From contig NZ_FNLB01000001.1 of the NCBI RefSeq assembly GCF_900104145.1, positions 372,001 to 436,000 on the forward strand: 64,000 nucleotides of DNA, written 5' to 3'. The notes below the pieces were generated by a model. It had not been told where the DNA came from, did no database searches, and saw only the letters and a program-made list of their open reading frames with translations. Shown one piece after another: positions 25,951-35,258 of the stretch (position 1 is the stretch's first letter; every line of letters begins with the position of its first letter). The stretch comes from Pseudovibrio sp. Tun.PSC04-5.I4 (lineage in GTDB: Bacteria > Pseudomonadota > Alphaproteobacteria > Rhizobiales > Stappiaceae). A program made the position numbers and the translations under genes.

Positions 25951-26096
25951 CGGTCAAAAACGGGCGTATTCATAGCTATATTCCGCTATATTTGTGTATA
26001 AAATGGATATTTGGAGAGTGTTATGCGTTCAATTCGGTCATTTAAAATATTTTTGCTGGTATATTGATATATGTCATGAATGACCGATATTGACCG
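25951..26096. promoter_or_regulatory. divergent fucA/fucR control region with four GACCG half-sites
   Basis: The 355-bp gap between the divergent genes holds the same 8-mer type four times: CGGTCAAA (25951-25958), TCGGTCATT (26034-26042), AATGACCGA (26079-26087; the perfect inverse of the second) and ATTGACCG (26089-26096). This is a plausible operator set for the DeoR-type regulator encoded next to it. The surrounding DNA is very AT-rich (25970-26070) and should include both promoters. Confidence 0.6.
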
Positions 26097-26122
26097 TTTA
26101 TGATGATTGAAATTGAGGACAC

Positions 26123-26866
26123 ATGATGTTGAATAGCCGCCTTCAGAGCATTGTAAACAGAGTTGACCATCTGGGTTTTGTAAGCGTGAAAGACCTTGCT
26201 GCACAGTTTGGTGTGGCTGTTGAAACTATTCGGCGTGATCTGAGATCTTTAGAGGAGGCGGGGTACATCAAGCGCAGTCATGGCGGCGTAATGTCCCTGA
26301 TGGATGATGATGCGGGTCTGGCTTTTGGCAATCGCCAATCCGAAAACACGAGTGCAAAGCAAGCTATCGCGACTAAGGCGTTGGAGCACGTCAAATCAGG
26401 TGATGTAATTATGCTTGATGCCAGTAGTAGTAGCTGGTTCCTTGCAGAAGCACTGCCGCATGAAGACTTGACCGTTATTACCAATTCTGTCCGCATTGTT
26501 TTTGAATTGGTGAAGAAGCCAGCCATCAAAACACTGGCAATTGGCGGGCGTTACTCAGAAAAATATGGCGCCTTCCTGGGGGCTCTGGCTGTTTCTCAAG
26601 TGGCTGATTTCCGCGCTGATACGTTCTTCTTCTCCTGCACAGGATTTGATGAGGAGCAAGGCGCGTGGGAAAGCAATGAGTTGAACGCCGCCATCAAACA
26701 GATGATGCGCCGATCTTCCCAGAAATCCATTCTGCTTTGCGATGAGAGCAAACTCGGCAAATCCGGGTTGATCAAGCTTTGTGATGCAAACCAGATCGAC
26801 ACCGTCATTACAGAAGACAACAGTTTCAACTTCGGGGGAGAGGCACCTTTGCACGCCGAGGAATAG
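26123..26866 (+). CDS. DeoR family regulator of fucose genes (FucR-like)
   Basis: A 247-residue DeoR protein. The N-terminal helix-turn-helix is VSVKDLAAQFGVAVETIRRDL, followed by the classical EEAGYIKRSHGGV linker. The C-terminal phosphosugar-sensing domain has VIMLDASSSSWFLAEALP, VITNSVRIVFEL, ADTFFFSCTGFD and ILLCDESKLGKSGL. DeoR regulators usually answer to a phosphorylated pathway intermediate, here most likely fuculose-1-phosphate. It is divergent from fucA and 148 bp ahead of fucI. Confidence 0.9.
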   Translation: MMLNSRLQSIVNRVDHLGFVSVKDLAAQFGVAVETIRRDLRSLEEAGYIKRSHGGVMSLMDDDAGLAFGNRQSENTSAKQAIATKALEHVKSGDVIMLDASSSSWFLAEALPHEDLTVITNSVRIVFELVKKPAIKTLAIGGRYSEKYGAFLGALAVSQVADFRADTFFFSCTGFDEEQGAWESNELNAAIKQMMRRSSQKSILLCDESKLGKSGLIKLCDANQIDTVITEDNSFNFGGEAPLHAEE

Positions 26867-27014
26867 AGACCGCTCTGATCGCCTCGAAATGTTTGCCCGT
26901 TTCTGCCCAGTTTCAAAATCGCAACCAGCCACAAAAAACAAAAGACTTAGGCACGGACTAAACGCACTCGTGCCGTGAGTTGAACCAGTTTCAAGTTAGT
27001 TAGGAAGTAACAAA

Positions 27015-28781
27015 ATGGCATCGCTACCAAAAATCGGCATTCGCCCTACCATTGATGGTCGTAGGGAAGGCGTTCGGGAGTCTTTAGAAGAGCAAACCAT
27101 GAATATGGCGCTCAGAACAGCACGGTTTTTGAGCGAGACTTTACGCCATCCAAGCGGCGAACCTGTTGAGTGCGTTATTTCTGACAGTTGCATTGCAGGT
27201 ATGGCTGAATCTGCAGCTTGTGAAGAAAAGTTCCTGCGCGAAAACGTTGGCGTCTCCATCACGGTCACACCTTGCTGGTGCTACGGCAGCGAAACCATTG
27301 ATATGAACCCGCATCGTCCAAAAGCGATTTGGGGTTTTAACGGAACAGAACGCCCGGGCGCTGTTTACCTTGCAGCCGCTCTTGCTGGTCACAACCAAAA
27401 AGGTCTACCAGCCTTCTCTATCTACGGTCATGACGTTCAGGACGAAGATGACGAGAGCATTCCGGCTGATGTTCAGGAGAAGCTGCTGCGGTTTGCGCGC
27501 GCTGGTCTTGTAACAGCACTCATTCGCGGCAAAAGCTACATGTCTCTGGGTGGTGTCAGCATGGGCATTGCCGGCTCTATCCTTGATCACGGCTTCTTTG
27601 AATCCTACCTCGGCATGAAAGTTCAGGCCGTTGATATGACTGAGCTGCGCCGCCGTATGGATAAAGGCATCTATGATGCGGATGAGCTGAAACTGGCCGT
27701 CGAGTGGGCAGACAAGTACTTTGAAGAAGGGTTTGATCCAAATCCTGAAGATAAGCGCCGCTCCGCCACTGAGAAAAAAGAAATCCAGCGCGAAAGCCTG
27801 CTGATGGCGATCTGTATGCGCGACATGATGCAGGGCAATAAACGACTGGCAGAGCTTGGCTTTGGCGAAGAAGCCCTAGGTTACAACGCGATTGCAGGTG
27901 GTTTCCAAGGTCAGCGTCACTGGACTGACCAATACCCGAATGGCGATACTGCAGAAGCCGTGCTCAACAGCTCGTTCGATTGGAATGGCACGCGTCCTCC
28001 TGTTGTTGTGGCAACTGAAAACGACAGCCTCAACGGTGTGTGTCAGTTGTTCGGCTATGGCCTGACAGGAACAGCGCAGATCTTTGCTGATGTACGCACT
28101 TACTGGTCACCTGAAGCAGTCAAACGTGTCACCGGACATGATCTTGCTGGCAAAGCGGCTGACGGCATCATTCACATGATCAACTCCGGCTCGGCTGCAT
28201 TGGATGGCACTTGTAAGCAACGGGATGCTGAAGGCAAGCCAACCATCAAACCGCATTGGGATGTGACCGACGAAGATGTCACTGAGTGCCTGAAGGCAAC
28301 CAAGTGGTGCGCAGCGGTTGATGAATACTTCCGCGGTGGCGGGTTCTCCAGCAGCTTCCTCAGCGAAGGCGGTGTTCCGTTCACTATGACCCGCCTCAAC
28401 CTGATTGATGGCATCGGCCCTGTTCTGCAAATTGCTGAAGGTTGGTCTGTTGAGCTGCCGGAAGAAACCCATGCCGTTCTCAATGACCGGACCAACGCCA
28501 CTTGGCCAACCACATGGTTTGCACCACGCCTGACTGGCAAAGGCCCGTTCCGCGATGTGTATTCCGTTATGGCAAACTGGGGCGCCAACCATGGTGTGCT
28601 GACAGTTGGGCATGTGGGCGCCGAGTTTATGACACTGGCTTCCATGCTGCGCATTCCGGTGTGCATGCACAACGTGGCTGAAGATGAAATCTTCCGCCCA
28701 TCCGCATGGGGTGCTCATGGCATGGACGTAGAAGGTCAGGACTTCCGCGCCTGCCAGAACTACGGCCCGCTCTACAAATAA
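27015..28781 (+). CDS. fucI: L-fucose isomerase
   Basis: A 588-residue protein that reads almost colinearly with E. coli FucI (591 residues). Blocks are LPKIGIRPTIDGRREGVRES, TVTPCWCYGSETIDM, WGFNGTERPGAVYLAAAL, GKSYMSLGGVSMGIAGSI, GFQGQRHWTDQYPNGDTAEA, VVATENDSLNGVCQLFG and the C-terminal RACQNYGPLYK. The manganese ligands lie in the SMGIAGS/MKVQAVDMTEL region (Glu/Asp) and in the late VCMHNV histidine. It converts L-fucose to L-fuculose in the cytoplasm and may also take D-arabinose. It shares the transcript with fucK, 64 bp downstream. Confidence 0.97.
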   Translation: MASLPKIGIRPTIDGRREGVRESLEEQTMNMALRTARFLSETLRHPSGEPVECVISDSCIAGMAESAACEEKFLRENVGVSITVTPCWCYGSETIDMNPHRPKAIWGFNGTERPGAVYLAAALAGHNQKGLPAFSIYGHDVQDEDDESIPADVQEKLLRFARAGLVTALIRGKSYMSLGGVSMGIAGSILDHGFFESYLGMKVQAVDMTELRRRMDKGIYDADELKLAVEWADKYFEEGFDPNPEDKRRSATEKKEIQRESLLMAICMRDMMQGNKRLAELGFGEEALGYNAIAGGFQGQRHWTDQYPNGDTAEAVLNSSFDWNGTRPPVVVATENDSLNGVCQLFGYGLTGTAQIFADVRTYWSPEAVKRVTGHDLAGKAADGIIHMINSGSAALDGTCKQRDAEGKPTIKPHWDVTDEDVTECLKATKWCAAVDEYFRGGGFSSSFLSEGGVPFTMTRLNLIDGIGPVLQIAEGWSVELPEETHAVLNDRTNATWPTTWFAPRLTGKGPFRDVYSVMANWGANHGVLTVGHVGAEFMTLASMLRIPVCMHNVAEDEIFRPSAWGAHGMDVEGQDFRACQNYGPLYK

Positions 28782-28845
28782 GAATAGAAACATGGAGAGC
28801 GGATTTCCTGCTCTCCATCCCTACCACCAGCTTGCAGGAACCGTC

Positions 28846-30264
28846 ATGTCTCAGGATTTGGTCATCGTATTGGACTGTGGAGCCACCAACATCAGAGCGA
28901 TTGCTGTTGATGTGGAAGGCCAGATTGTTGCGCGTGCCTCGCAAGCCAACATCACAGTTCCTGATGCTGAAAACAGTGAGTGGCATGTATGGCCGCATGA
29001 AAGTATTTTTGAACAATTCAGCAACTGTTGCCGTGATCTCATGGATCAGGTTAAGCCGGAGCAAGTAAAGGCCGTTACCGTCACAACGTTTGGTGTTGAT
29101 GGTGCATTGGTGGATAAAACGGGTACGCCGATCTACCCGGTTATCAGTTGGAAATGCCCGCGTACTGCAGACGCGCAACAGCATATGAGCACCTACTTCG
29201 ACCCTGCTGAAGTCGCTCGCCTCAGCGGTGTTGGGCATTTTTCCTTCAACACAATCAACAAGATGATTTGGTTCCGTGAGAATAAGCCGGAGCTTTTAGA
29301 AGACGCTCATGCCTGGTTGTTCATCTCCTCGTTGTTCACGCATATGCTGACGGGCAATCTGACAACGGATGCGACCATGGCTGGAACCTCTCAGCTGACA
29401 GATTTGCAGGGGCAAACATTCAACGCAGACATCCTCTCTGCGTTGGGGCTTGATGAGAGTCTGTTTCCTCCTGTTGTTCAGGCGGGCGATATTGTTGGCG
29501 AACTCCTGCCAACACCCGCTGCCAGGTTCGGACTGCCAGCTGGTATCCCAGTGGTGTCCGCAGGACATGACACTCAGTTTGCTGTGTTCGGGTCTGGCGC
29601 TGAGAAGAACCAGCCGGTGCTGTCTTCTGGCACATGGGAAATCCTCATGGCGCGGTGTGAGAGCATGACATCTCCAGAAACCGATGTGTTCGACCGTGGG
29701 TTTACGTGTGAATGGGATGCACAGCCGAACCATTACAACCCTGGCATCCAGTGGCTGGCCTCTGGTGTGCTGGAATGGGTGAACGCTCAATTTTACAGAG
29801 ACCTCAGCTCAGCTGAGAAATACGAGGTCATGATCAATGAGGCCTCACAAGCGCCCGTTGACTGCAAAGGTGTGTCCTTTGATCCGGCATTTTTGGAGGG
29901 TGGAGCAATCCGCGGTCTAACCCTGCATTGTGATCGTGGAGACATCTACCGCGCTGCTCTGACAGCCTTGTCCGTGCGCCTCAAAGACAGTTTGAAACTG
30001 CTGGAAACCGTTGGCAACTTCACCGCGACGGAGCTGATCCTCGTGGGTGGCGGGTCACGCAACGCCTTATGGAACCAGATTAAAGCCGACACGTTACAGC
30101 TGCCGATCAAGATCCTTGATGAAGCAGAAACAACTGTTTTAGGAGCAGCTATGTTTGCCATGGCAGGTGCAAAACTGCACGCCAGCGCAGATGCAGCACG
30201 TGAAGCTTTCAACATTCACTACGAGATCGTTCGTCCTGCAACGACACCAAGGGAGCAGGGTTAA
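28846..30264 (+). CDS. fucK: L-fuculokinase (FGGY family)
   Basis: A 472-residue sugar kinase. The N-terminal phosphate loop is LDCGATNIRAIAVD, then TVTTFGVDGALVD, HMLTGNLTTDATMAGTSQL, the catalytic-domain hinge SAGHDTQFAVFGSG (Asp as base) and the second ATP motif ILVGGGSRNALWNQI. The length equals E. coli FucK. ATG 28846 is chosen since the part before it (from 28792) reads only as leader. It phosphorylates L-fuculose at O1. The order fucI-fucK-fucO differs from the E. coli arrangement. Confidence 0.95.
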   Translation: MSQDLVIVLDCGATNIRAIAVDVEGQIVARASQANITVPDAENSEWHVWPHESIFEQFSNCCRDLMDQVKPEQVKAVTVTTFGVDGALVDKTGTPIYPVISWKCPRTADAQQHMSTYFDPAEVARLSGVGHFSFNTINKMIWFRENKPELLEDAHAWLFISSLFTHMLTGNLTTDATMAGTSQLTDLQGQTFNADILSALGLDESLFPPVVQAGDIVGELLPTPAARFGLPAGIPVVSAGHDTQFAVFGSGAEKNQPVLSSGTWEILMARCESMTSPETDVFDRGFTCEWDAQPNHYNPGIQWLASGVLEWVNAQFYRDLSSAEKYEVMINEASQAPVDCKGVSFDPAFLEGGAIRGLTLHCDRGDIYRAALTALSVRLKDSLKLLETVGNFTATELILVGGGSRNALWNQIKADTLQLPIKILDEAETTVLGAAMFAMAGAKLHASADAAREAFNIHYEIVRPATTPREQG

Positions 30265-30398
30265 GCCATTACGATTCTGATGAAAAACTGTCGGGAGACC
30301 GGTCATCAGGTTGCACAGTTAGGGCAAGGGACCAAGCCGCAGCTTTAAAGACCGGAAGACGTTTAGAAACAAGAAAAACATAAGCTAGGGAGTAAACT

Positions 30399-31547
30399 AT
30401 GAGTTTCGCACTAAACCTACCAAAGCTGAGTCTTGCGGGCCCGGGAGCTGTTGCAGATGCAGTTGCACAACTGACATTGCAGCCGGTCAAAAAAGTTATG
30501 GTGATCACGGATGGAGCTCTCGTAAAGCTTGGTATTCTGGATGGTCTTTTTTCCGAGCTTGATAAAGCGGGCATTGCGTATCACCTGTTTGATGACGTAA
30601 CGCCAAACCCGACAGCGACACTCGTGCGCAACGGCGCTAAAGTGTACAAAGCTGAAGCTTGTGATTGTTTCATCGCTGTTGGCGGTGGCAGCCCGATTGA
30701 TACAGCAAAAGCTGTCCGCATCATGTCCTGTAATCCCGGTGATATCTGCGATTACAACGGTGTTGGCAAAGTTCAGGTGCCCGGCGCGTTCTTCATTGCC
30801 ATCAACACCACTGCGGGCACTGCGGCTGAGATGACATCTAACTCCGTGGTGACCGATGAAGACAACAAAGTCAAAATGGTCATCATCGACGGCAAGCAAA
30901 TTCCAGATATCGCAGTCAACGATCCAGAACTAATGGTTGGACTTCCACCTTCTGTGACGGCTGCAACCGGCATGGATGCTCTGACACATGCGATCGAGGC
31001 TTACGTTACACCGGGCGCACACACGCTCACAGACCACAGTGCATTGGAAGCAATCCGCCTGATCACTGCATGGCTTCCAGTCGCTGTCGTTGACGGCAAG
31101 AACATTGAAGCTCGTGACAAGATGGCTTGTGGCCAGTTCCTTGCTGGTATGGCGTTTAACAGCGCGGGTCTTGGTTTGGTTCATTCCATGGCGCATCAGC
31201 CGGGCGCTACGCATAATCTGCCACACGGCGTTTGCAATGCGATCCTGTTGCCTATCGTGTGTGAGTTTAACGGTGAAACAGGACCTGAACGGTTCCGCGC
31301 AATCGCAGAAGCAATGGGCGGCGACACGTCCAAGCTCAACGATAAAGAAGCTGCGGCTCTGGCGAACCGCTTGATCCGAAAACTCTCTGAAACTGTTGGC
31401 ATTCCAGTTGGTTTTAGCACGCTGGGAATCGACGAAAGCGTCATTGAAGGCTGGCTGGATAAAGCACTTGCTGACCCTTGTTTGCCGGGCAATCCACGGG
31501 TGCCGACCCGCGAGGAGATTAGAGAGCTCTATATGAAAGCCATGTAG
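30399..31547 (+). CDS. fucO: lactaldehyde reductase, iron-containing alcohol dehydrogenase
   Basis: A 382-residue group III alcohol dehydrogenase. NAD binding is at IAVGGGSPIDTAKAVRI and NTTAGTAAEMTSNSVVTDE. The iron ligands are visible in GMDALTHAIEAYV (Asp, His), LVHSMAHQPG (His) and THNLPHGVCNAILLP (His). It has the same length as E. coli FucO (382). It reduces L-lactaldehyde to L-1,2-propanediol, regenerating NAD when oxygen is short. With the aldehyde dehydrogenase upstream, the locus can use either fate of lactaldehyde. Confidence 0.92.
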   Translation: MSFALNLPKLSLAGPGAVADAVAQLTLQPVKKVMVITDGALVKLGILDGLFSELDKAGIAYHLFDDVTPNPTATLVRNGAKVYKAEACDCFIAVGGGSPIDTAKAVRIMSCNPGDICDYNGVGKVQVPGAFFIAINTTAGTAAEMTSNSVVTDEDNKVKMVIIDGKQIPDIAVNDPELMVGLPPSVTAATGMDALTHAIEAYVTPGAHTLTDHSALEAIRLITAWLPVAVVDGKNIEARDKMACGQFLAGMAFNSAGLGLVHSMAHQPGATHNLPHGVCNAILLPIVCEFNGETGPERFRAIAEAMGGDTSKLNDKEAAALANRLIRKLSETVGIPVGFSTLGIDESVIEGWLDKALADPCLPGNPRVPTREEIRELYMKAM

Positions 31548-31563
31548 GGGATAAATGCAGACT

Positions 31564-31640
31564 CGAACAGGTGAAAAAATCTAATCATTAATGGTGCAAA
31601 CCTGAAGTGTACTCAGAGATTTACCTGTTCGTTTTCCCTA
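31564..31640 (+). terminator. terminator after fucO
   Basis: CGAACAGGT (31564-31572) and ACCTGTTCG (31623-31631) are exact inverse copies, extended inward by an A-rich/T-rich pairing (GAAAAAATCT with AGATTT), and followed by TTTTCCCTATATTTT. It closes the fucI-fucK-fucO transcript. Confidence 0.62.
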
Positions 31641-32072
31641 TATTTTCCTAGGGTTTTGAGTTTTGAACACAAAAGATTCTCAGGAATACACCGGGAAATT
31701 GGCTGACTATTTCGATTTTCCAAAAATTGGAAAAATTCTTTGACCCAACCGATTTCTCAAATATCGACGAAATACAAAATTGCTCTTGATTAAATAGATA
31801 GCTTTGGTAGCATGCTAACACGAATTAGCAATAGCAAAACAGCTGTATATCCGAGCGCTGTGAGGGTCGACCTCAAAGAGTTTCGGTCAGGAGGAAGACA
31901 CATTCATTAAAGAAGTTGGTATCTCAGGTTGGGAAGCCTGTCCATCTTCTGAAGTTACAACTGATTGGCCTGAGAGGGTGAGCTTTCTTTGAGCCTATCA
32001 GTGAAAACTGAAGTGAATGCATCATTTGAATTGCGTCAGAGAACGCAAACATGAGTGGGGGCTCAAGTGTTT
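31640..32072 (+). promoter_or_regulatory. promoter region before fucU and the fucose ABC genes
   Basis: A 430-bp non-coding stretch. TAGCATGCTA (31808-31817) is a 10-bp palindrome of the kind bound by LacI/GntR-like repressors and lies just after a TTGATTAAAT element. A GACCG-type half-site (CGGTCA, 31884-31889) recalls the fucA/fucR region. GGAGGAAGACAC (31889-31900) looks like a ribosome site but only a 28-codon frame without a start follows. No intact gene is seen. Confidence 0.4.
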
Positions 32073-32114
32073 TGAGGAATTAATCCTTTAGTTTTTCCAG
32101 AACTTCTGAAGATT

Positions 32115-32486
32115 TTGCATGAGATGGGGCATGGTGATGAGATTGTGCTGAGCGACGCACATTTCCCCGCCTACACGTTCAACTCTACAGTGCTGCGCTC
32201 TGATGGATGTGAAGCCACAGACCTGCTTAAAGCACTTATGCCGCTTTGGGTTTTGGACCAATACGACCCCGAGAATGTTGTCATGATGGCCGCAGTCGAA
32301 GGCGATCACCTTCCAAATGGTTTGGTCAATGACTACCAGAAAGCTCTGCCAGCCTCCGCTGAAATTACCTTCATCGACCGGTTTGCGTTCTATGAGCGCG
32401 CAAAAAAAGCGCGCTGTGTTGTGGTGACCGGGACGACACGCAAATATGGCAATGTGATCATAAAAAAGGGCGTTATTGAAGGCTGA
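32115..32486 (+). CDS. fucU: L-fucose mutarotase, N terminus apparently lost
   Basis: The 123-residue frame matches RbsD/FucU mutarotases: EMGHGDEIVLSDAHFPAYT (catalytic His/Asp), EATDLLKALMPLWVLD, FIDRFAFYERAKKARCVVVTG and TRKYGNVIIKKGV. The homology starts earlier, at 32076 (INPLVFPELLKIL), but there is no start codon for it. The preceding codons read GTG TTT TGA, so an in-frame TGA (32073-32075) stands where the second or third residue should be. Translation could begin only at TTG 32115, giving a protein ~15 residues short. It interconverts alpha- and beta-fucose for the isomerase. Whether this copy works is doubtful. Confidence 0.8.
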   Translation: MHEMGHGDEIVLSDAHFPAYTFNSTVLRSDGCEATDLLKALMPLWVLDQYDPENVVMMAAVEGDHLPNGLVNDYQKALPASAEITFIDRFAFYERAKKARCVVVTGTTRKYGNVIIKKGVIEG

Positions 32487-32668
32487 AGGAGATCATTTGC
32501 GATGGGGCAAAGCTGGTCGGCGACGGGAAAAATAATCGCCGGGCAAGGGTAAATACCCATCCGCAATCAGTAAATTCAGTTTGTTTTCTGGCATTGGAAG
32601 TTCTGTTGAATGGTTAGGTTGAACTTCTTTAAGCTATTGAAAACGAACATGTTTGGGAGAGACATCTG

Positions 32669-34195
32669 ATGAATACCATCGTCAAGATGACTGGTATCGA
32701 AAAAAAATTTCCGGGAGTGCACGCCCTTAAAAATGTGCGGTTTGATCTGTGCGCGGGCGAAGTTCATGCCTTGATGGGCGAGAATGGAGCGGGAAAATCC
32801 ACCCTCATGAAAGTCCTTTCCGGGGTTTACAGGAGGGATGGCGGCGAAATTGAGATCAATGGCGCTCCGGCGGATCCACAAGGACCGCGTGACGCGCAGG
32901 CTCTCGGTGTCGGCATTATCCATCAGGAACTCAGCCTGATGAACGACCTGACAGCAGCACAGAACATCTTTATTGGCCGCGAACCTCGTTTGAGATTTGG
33001 CCGTCTTGATGAAGCTGCGTTGAACGAGAAGACACGCGAAATCTTCAAGAGCATGGCGCTGGACCTGAAGCCGGACGTGCAGGTGGGTGATCTGACCATC
33101 GCCAAACAACAGATGGTTGAAATTGCCAAGGCGCTGTCGCACCGCTCGCAAGTTCTGATCATGGATGAGCCGACTGCAGCTCTCAATGATGCAGAGATTG
33201 CGGAGCTGTTCGCAATCATCCGCCGCCTGAAGGCCGAGGGTGTCGGCATTATTTACATCAGCCATAAAATGGATGAGCTCAAGCAGATCTCCGACCGCGT
33301 AACAGTCATGCGGGATGGGGAATATGTGGGCACAGTACCAGCCGCAGAGACGCCAGTCAGCGAAATCATCTCCATGATGGTTGGCCGCGAAGTGAAAGAC
33401 GAGTCAGTCATTGTGCCTGATCTCTCTGGTGCGGACGTTGCGCTGGAAGTGAAGGGCTTGAACCGCGGCAAAGAAATTCGCGATGTCAGCTTCTCCATCA
33501 AGAAGGGTGAAATTCTTGGTTTCGCTGGTTTGATGGGAGCAGGGCGGACTGAAGTTGCACGTGCAATCTTCGGCGCTGATCCCCTCGACTCCGGTGAAAT
33601 CTGGGTTGATGGGCAGCATTGCAAGATCGACAGCCCTTCAGATGCTGTGCAGCTCGGGATTGGATATCTCTCCGAGGACCGCAAACACTTTGGTCTGGCA
33701 ACCGGCATGGATGTGCGCGCCAATGTTGCGATGGCCAGCCTGGACCGGTTCAGCAGCAAGCTTGGTATCCTGCATGAGCCTGGCATGGCAGAAGCCGCTG
33801 CCAAATACATCAAGCAGTTGGAAATCAGAACGCCATCGGACCGGCAGGAACTGCAGTACCTATCAGGCGGCAACCAGCAAAAGGTTGTTATTGCCAAGTG
33901 GCTGCTGCGTGATTGCGATATCCTGATTTTTGATGAGCCAACCCGCGGCATTGATGTTGGTGCAAAATCCGAAATCTATAAATTGTTGAACACGCTGGCA
34001 CAGCAGGGATGCGCAATCATCGTCATCTCATCCGAGCTGCCTGAAGTTATGCGGCTTAGCCACCGGATAGCGGTGATGTGTGAAGGCCGTTTGACAGGCA
34101 TTTTGCCCGGCGGCAGCTCAACAACGCAAGAAGACATTATGCGTCTCGCAACCCAACGTGACACAAGCGCACAAACTGTGAGTGAAGTTCAATGA
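32669..34195 (+). CDS. sugar ABC transporter ATPase with two nucleotide domains (RbsA/MglA type)
   Basis: A 508-residue CUT2 ATPase. Domain 1 has GENGAGKSTLMKVLSG, IIHQELSLMNDLTAAQNIFIG and VLIMDEPTAALND. Domain 2 has the degenerate FAGLMGAGRTEVARAIFG, then YLSEDRK, LSGGNQQKVVIAKWLL and LIFDEPTRGIDVGAKSEIY. This tandem layout is typical of ribose/galactose/fucose importers. It is the first transporter gene after fucU, and its last four bases overlap the permease start. Confidence 0.95.
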   Translation: MNTIVKMTGIEKKFPGVHALKNVRFDLCAGEVHALMGENGAGKSTLMKVLSGVYRRDGGEIEINGAPADPQGPRDAQALGVGIIHQELSLMNDLTAAQNIFIGREPRLRFGRLDEAALNEKTREIFKSMALDLKPDVQVGDLTIAKQQMVEIAKALSHRSQVLIMDEPTAALNDAEIAELFAIIRRLKAEGVGIIYISHKMDELKQISDRVTVMRDGEYVGTVPAAETPVSEIISMMVGREVKDESVIVPDLSGADVALEVKGLNRGKEIRDVSFSIKKGEILGFAGLMGAGRTEVARAIFGADPLDSGEIWVDGQHCKIDSPSDAVQLGIGYLSEDRKHFGLATGMDVRANVAMASLDRFSSKLGILHEPGMAEAAAKYIKQLEIRTPSDRQELQYLSGGNQQKVVIAKWLLRDCDILIFDEPTRGIDVGAKSEIYKLLNTLAQQGCAIIVISSELPEVMRLSHRIAVMCEGRLTGILPGGSSTTQEDIMRLATQRDTSAQTVSEVQ

Positions 34196-35196
34196 CTGAT
34201 ACAACACTAGCCCCCGAAAAGAATTTTATTGGACGCCTTATTAGTTCTGGTGCGCACCAGAAACTGCTGGCTTTTGCAAGTTTGATCGCCCTACTGCTCG
34301 GGTTTACACTGGCATCGCCAAACTTTATGCAGATGTCCAACATGATCGCCATCTTGCAGGCAACCTCTGTGAACGGCGTTCTGGCTATTGCGGCAACACT
34401 CATCATCATCACCGGTGGTATTGATCTGTCCATCGGCACCATGATGACCTTTTGTGCTGTGATCGCAGGTGTTGTGCTCACGTACTGGGGAATGCCTTTA
34501 CCGCTTGGCGTGGCTGCAGCGATCGGCGCAGGCGCATTGTGTGGTCTGGCATCGGGTACATTCGTTGCAAAAATGAAGGTTCCGCCGTTCATCGCAACGC
34601 TTGGTATGATGCTGATCTTGAAAGGCCTATCTCTGGTTATTTCAGGCACTCGCCCAATTTACTTTAATGACACTGCCGGGTTTGATCTGATCTCCCGCGG
34701 CTCCGTTATCGGCGCTGTGTTTCCGAGCCTTCAGATCCCCAATGGTGTGCTTATACTGTTCCTCGTTGCAATTGCTGCCTCCTACGTTCTTGGGAAGACT
34801 GTACTTGGCCGCTACACCTTTGCACTTGGATCAAACGAAGAATCCGTACGCCTTTCCGGCGTAAACACGGACGCCTGGAAAATGGCAATTTATGCTCTCG
34901 CAGGTGGGATCTGCGGCATCGCGGGCATTTTGATCGCTTCCCGTTTGAACTCTGCACAACCTGCGCTCGGTCTTGGTTATGAGCTTGAAGCTATTGCCGC
35001 TGTGGTGATTGGCGGAACGTCTCTGGCCGGTGGACGCGGTACAATCATGGGCACCCTTATCGGGGCTTTGATTATGGCCGTGTTGACCAACGGACTGCGC
35101 GTGCTTTCTGTTGCTCAGGAATGGCAGACGGTTGTTACGGGTGCGATTATTATCTTGGCTGTTTACGCAGACATGGTTCGCAAGAAAAAAGCATAA
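34192..35196 (+). CDS. sugar ABC permease (RbsC type)
   Basis: A 334-residue permease with 8-10 hydrophobic spans. Signature blocks are MIAILQATSVNGVLAIAATL, ITGGIDLSIGTMM, PPFIATLGMMLILKGLSL, GRYTFALGSNEESVRLSGVN (cytoplasmic loop facing the ATPase), YELEAIAAVVIGGTSLAGGR and GLRVLSV. Only one permease gene is present, as usual for CUT2 systems, which use a homodimer. ATGA overlap with the ATPase gene indicates coupling. Confidence 0.94.
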   Translation: MTDTTLAPEKNFIGRLISSGAHQKLLAFASLIALLLGFTLASPNFMQMSNMIAILQATSVNGVLAIAATLIIITGGIDLSIGTMMTFCAVIAGVVLTYWGMPLPLGVAAAIGAGALCGLASGTFVAKMKVPPFIATLGMMLILKGLSLVISGTRPIYFNDTAGFDLISRGSVIGAVFPSLQIPNGVLILFLVAIAASYVLGKTVLGRYTFALGSNEESVRLSGVNTDAWKMAIYALAGGICGIAGILIASRLNSAQPALGLGYELEAIAAVVIGGTSLAGGRGTIMGTLIGALIMAVLTNGLRVLSVAQEWQTVVTGAIIILAVYADMVRKKKA

Positions 35197-35204
35197 TTAC
35201 ACAA

Positions 35205-35234
35205 AGTGGAAGGGGTATAAATGCCCCAACCACT
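35205..35234 (+). other. stem-loop in front of the binding-protein gene
   Basis: AGTGG-AA-GGGG-loop-CCCC-AA-CCACT folds into a two-part hairpin in the 62-bp gap between permease and binding-protein genes, with no T-run. It could protect the 5' end of a processed binding-protein mRNA. Confidence 0.45.
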
Positions 35235-35258
35235 CGGTTTTACTGAGAGGATACCATC

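Noticed and set aside
28107..28793. 228-codon minus-strand open frame across fucI
   Set aside because: It is antisense to a fully recognisable FucI, with a composition of random type rich in H, C and R.
33253..33951. 232-codon minus-strand open frame in the sugar ABC ATPase gene
   Set aside because: Ser/Arg/Pro-rich antisense shadow of the second nucleotide domain, with no ribosome site.
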